A stretch of DNA of 6,557 nucleotides from Bacteroidaceae bacterium. GTDB lineage: Bacteria > Bacteroidota > Bacteroidia > Bacteroidales > Bacteroidaceae. Shown here one piece after another: positions 5,632 to 6,557 of this stretch. The stretch spans positions 1 to 6,557 of the forward strand of contig JAFNWA010000089.1 of assembly GCA_017383665.1 (NCBI GenBank). Reading direction: 5' to 3'. How positions within the stretch are numbered: position 1 is the stretch's first letter; the number at the start of each line of letters is the position of its first letter. A program made the position numbers and the translations under genes. A model generated the notes under the pieces. The model made no database searches and was not told the origin of the DNA. It saw nothing but the letters and a program-made list of their open reading frames with translations.

Positions 5632-6557
5632 ATGATAAAGAAAATCTTTTTTATTGTTGCGTTGTCGTTCTCTTTCCAGTGGGTGACAGCGCAAACTGTC
5701 TCTGATGAACAGGTCGTGAAAATGATAATGACAGAAAAGGAACGAGGTGCCACAGAGACAGAAATTGCCCGTAAACTGTTGCAGAGTGGTGCAACTCCGG
5801 CTCAAATCCGTCGCATAAAGGGGAAATATGAACAGGAGCAGAAAGGACTTGGTGCTGTTGATTTGACGGGAAAGGAAGAAAAGGATAAAAGTCGTTTGAG
5901 GACGGATAAGAATAAGAATGAGAGTGAAAAAGAGCCCAAGGGTAATTTTGTAGTTTCTAAGGAAGAGGAAAAGACAAAAAAACAACAAGAAGAGGAGATA
6001 CAGAAGAATATGGCTTTCCTCGATCTTGATTCCGTTGTCCACTATAAGGAGATGTTGAAAGAGCCTATTGGGGTCTTTGGACGCAATCTGTTCAATAACG
6101 AATTGTTGACTTTTGAACCGGCAATGAACATACCGGTGCCTGCGGATTATGTTCTTGGAGCCGGTGATCAAGTGATAATTGATGTGTGGGGGGCATCTCA
6201 AATGACATTCGATAATGTGATTTCCCCCGATGGATTCATTGTTGTAGAGGGTGCCGGCAGAGTTAAATTGTCGGGGCTTACCGTTGCTGATGCCGATAAA
6301 TTTGTGAATAAGATCCTTGGTGAGTATTATAATGGTTCATCAATCAGCCTTACAGTCGGTGAGACTCGCAATGTAAAGGTGGATATTGTTGGTGAGGTCG
6401 TTACTCCGGGTTCTTATACCATAAGCGCATTTTCAACTCTGTTCAATGCTCTATACATGGCGGGCGGTATCAGCGAGTTGGGAACCTTGCGAGAGATAAA
6501 TGTTTACCGAAACGGGAAATCTGTGTCAAAAATAGATGTTTATGACTATATAATTAA
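5632..6557 (+). CDS. Wza-like polysaccharide export protein with SLBB domain, cut by right edge
   Basis: 308 residues visible, with no stop before the edge. Outer-membrane export channel for capsule or exopolysaccharide. Seen: a signal peptide at about 1-20 (MIKKIFFIVALSFSFQWVTA, cleavage before Q21); a helical region at about 24-70; a Lys/Glu-rich low-complexity linker at about 80-126; IFGRN-type motif VFGRNLFNNELLTFEP at 148-163; a polysaccharide export domain at about 168-245 (DYVLGAGDQVIIDVWGA at 172-188, SPDGFIVVEG at 198-207); and the start of an SLBB domain at about 248-308 (VDIVGEVVTPGSY). Bacteroidales homologues of this type are usually around 800 residues with several SLBB repeats, so well over half may be missing. 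The signal peptide has no lipobox cysteine, unlike E. coli Wza, which is a lipoprotein. It starts 5 bases after the sugar transferase stop and is surely in the same transcript. Confidence 0.93.
   Translation, partial: MIKKIFFIVALSFSFQWVTAQTVSDEQVVKMIMTEKERGATETEIARKLLQSGATPAQIRRIKGKYEQEQKGLGAVDLTGKEEKDKSRLRTDKNKNESEKEPKGNFVVSKEEEKTKKQQEEEIQKNMAFLDLDSVVHYKEMLKEPIGVFGRNLFNNELLTFEPAMNIPVPADYVLGAGDQVIIDVWGASQMTFDNVISPDGFIVVEGAGRVKLSGLTVADADKFVNKILGEYYNGSSISLTVGETRNVKVDIVGEVVTPGSYTISAFSTLFNALYMAGGISELGTLREINVYRNGKSVSKIDVYDYII

Noticed and set aside
5491..6201. 236-codon minus-strand open frame with a hydrophobic, Leu/Phe-rich stretch
   Set aside because: The Leu/Phe-rich part is the complement of the Lys/Glu-rich linker of the export protein, so the apparent membrane protein is a composition effect.
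1..6557. CRISPR arrays, insertion sequences, tRNA genes, attachment sites
   Set aside because: No spaced direct repeats, terminal inverted repeats, transposase fragments or cloverleaf sequences were seen on either strand by eye.

Overview
The window looks like chromosomal DNA of a Bacteroidales bacterium (Bacteroides/Prevotella-like). The evidence is: -7 promoter elements of the Bacteroidetes type (TAnnTTTG, with -33 TTG/TTTG), no Shine-Dalgarno sequence ahead of the genes, a GT2-DUF4922 protein, and a capsule-export protein with the N-terminal layout typical of this order. The species cannot be named from sequence reading alone.

Layout: (1) 2-928, minus strand: most of rlmN, a radical-SAM 23S rRNA/tRNA adenine-C2 methyltransferase, cut by the left edge. 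(2) 929-1082: a divergent promoter region. (3) 1083-3479 and 3476-4774, plus strand: a two-gene unit joined by a 4-base ATGA overlap. The first gene encodes a 798-residue protein with three parts: a GT-A-like N-terminal part that seems degenerate, a GT2 glycosyltransferase, and a C-terminal HIT/GalT-like nucleotidyltransferase or phosphorylase domain (DUF4922) with an intact CxxC...HxHxQ signature. The second encodes a SpoIID/LytB-type peptidoglycan lytic transglycosylase homologue with no visible signal peptide. (4) 4775-4993: a non-coding leader with a perfect TAnnTTTG promoter element and, directly after it, a hairpin with a nine-T tract. (5) 4994-5626 and 5632-6557, plus strand: the start of an exopolysaccharide or capsule locus, with a monotopic initiating sugar-phosphate transferase followed 5 bases later by a Wza-like outer-membrane export protein that runs off the right edge.

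How the parts work together: rlmN is housekeeping and is not functionally linked to the rest. In the export locus, the sugar transferase would load the first sugar phosphate onto undecaprenyl phosphate, and the Wza-like protein would form the outer-membrane exit for the finished polymer. The middle pair is the least understood part. Translational coupling of a glycosyltransferase/sugar-nucleotide enzyme fusion to a SpoIID-like enzyme suggests a joint role in glycan (perhaps peptidoglycan-derived) processing or salvage, but no substrate can be assigned from sequence.
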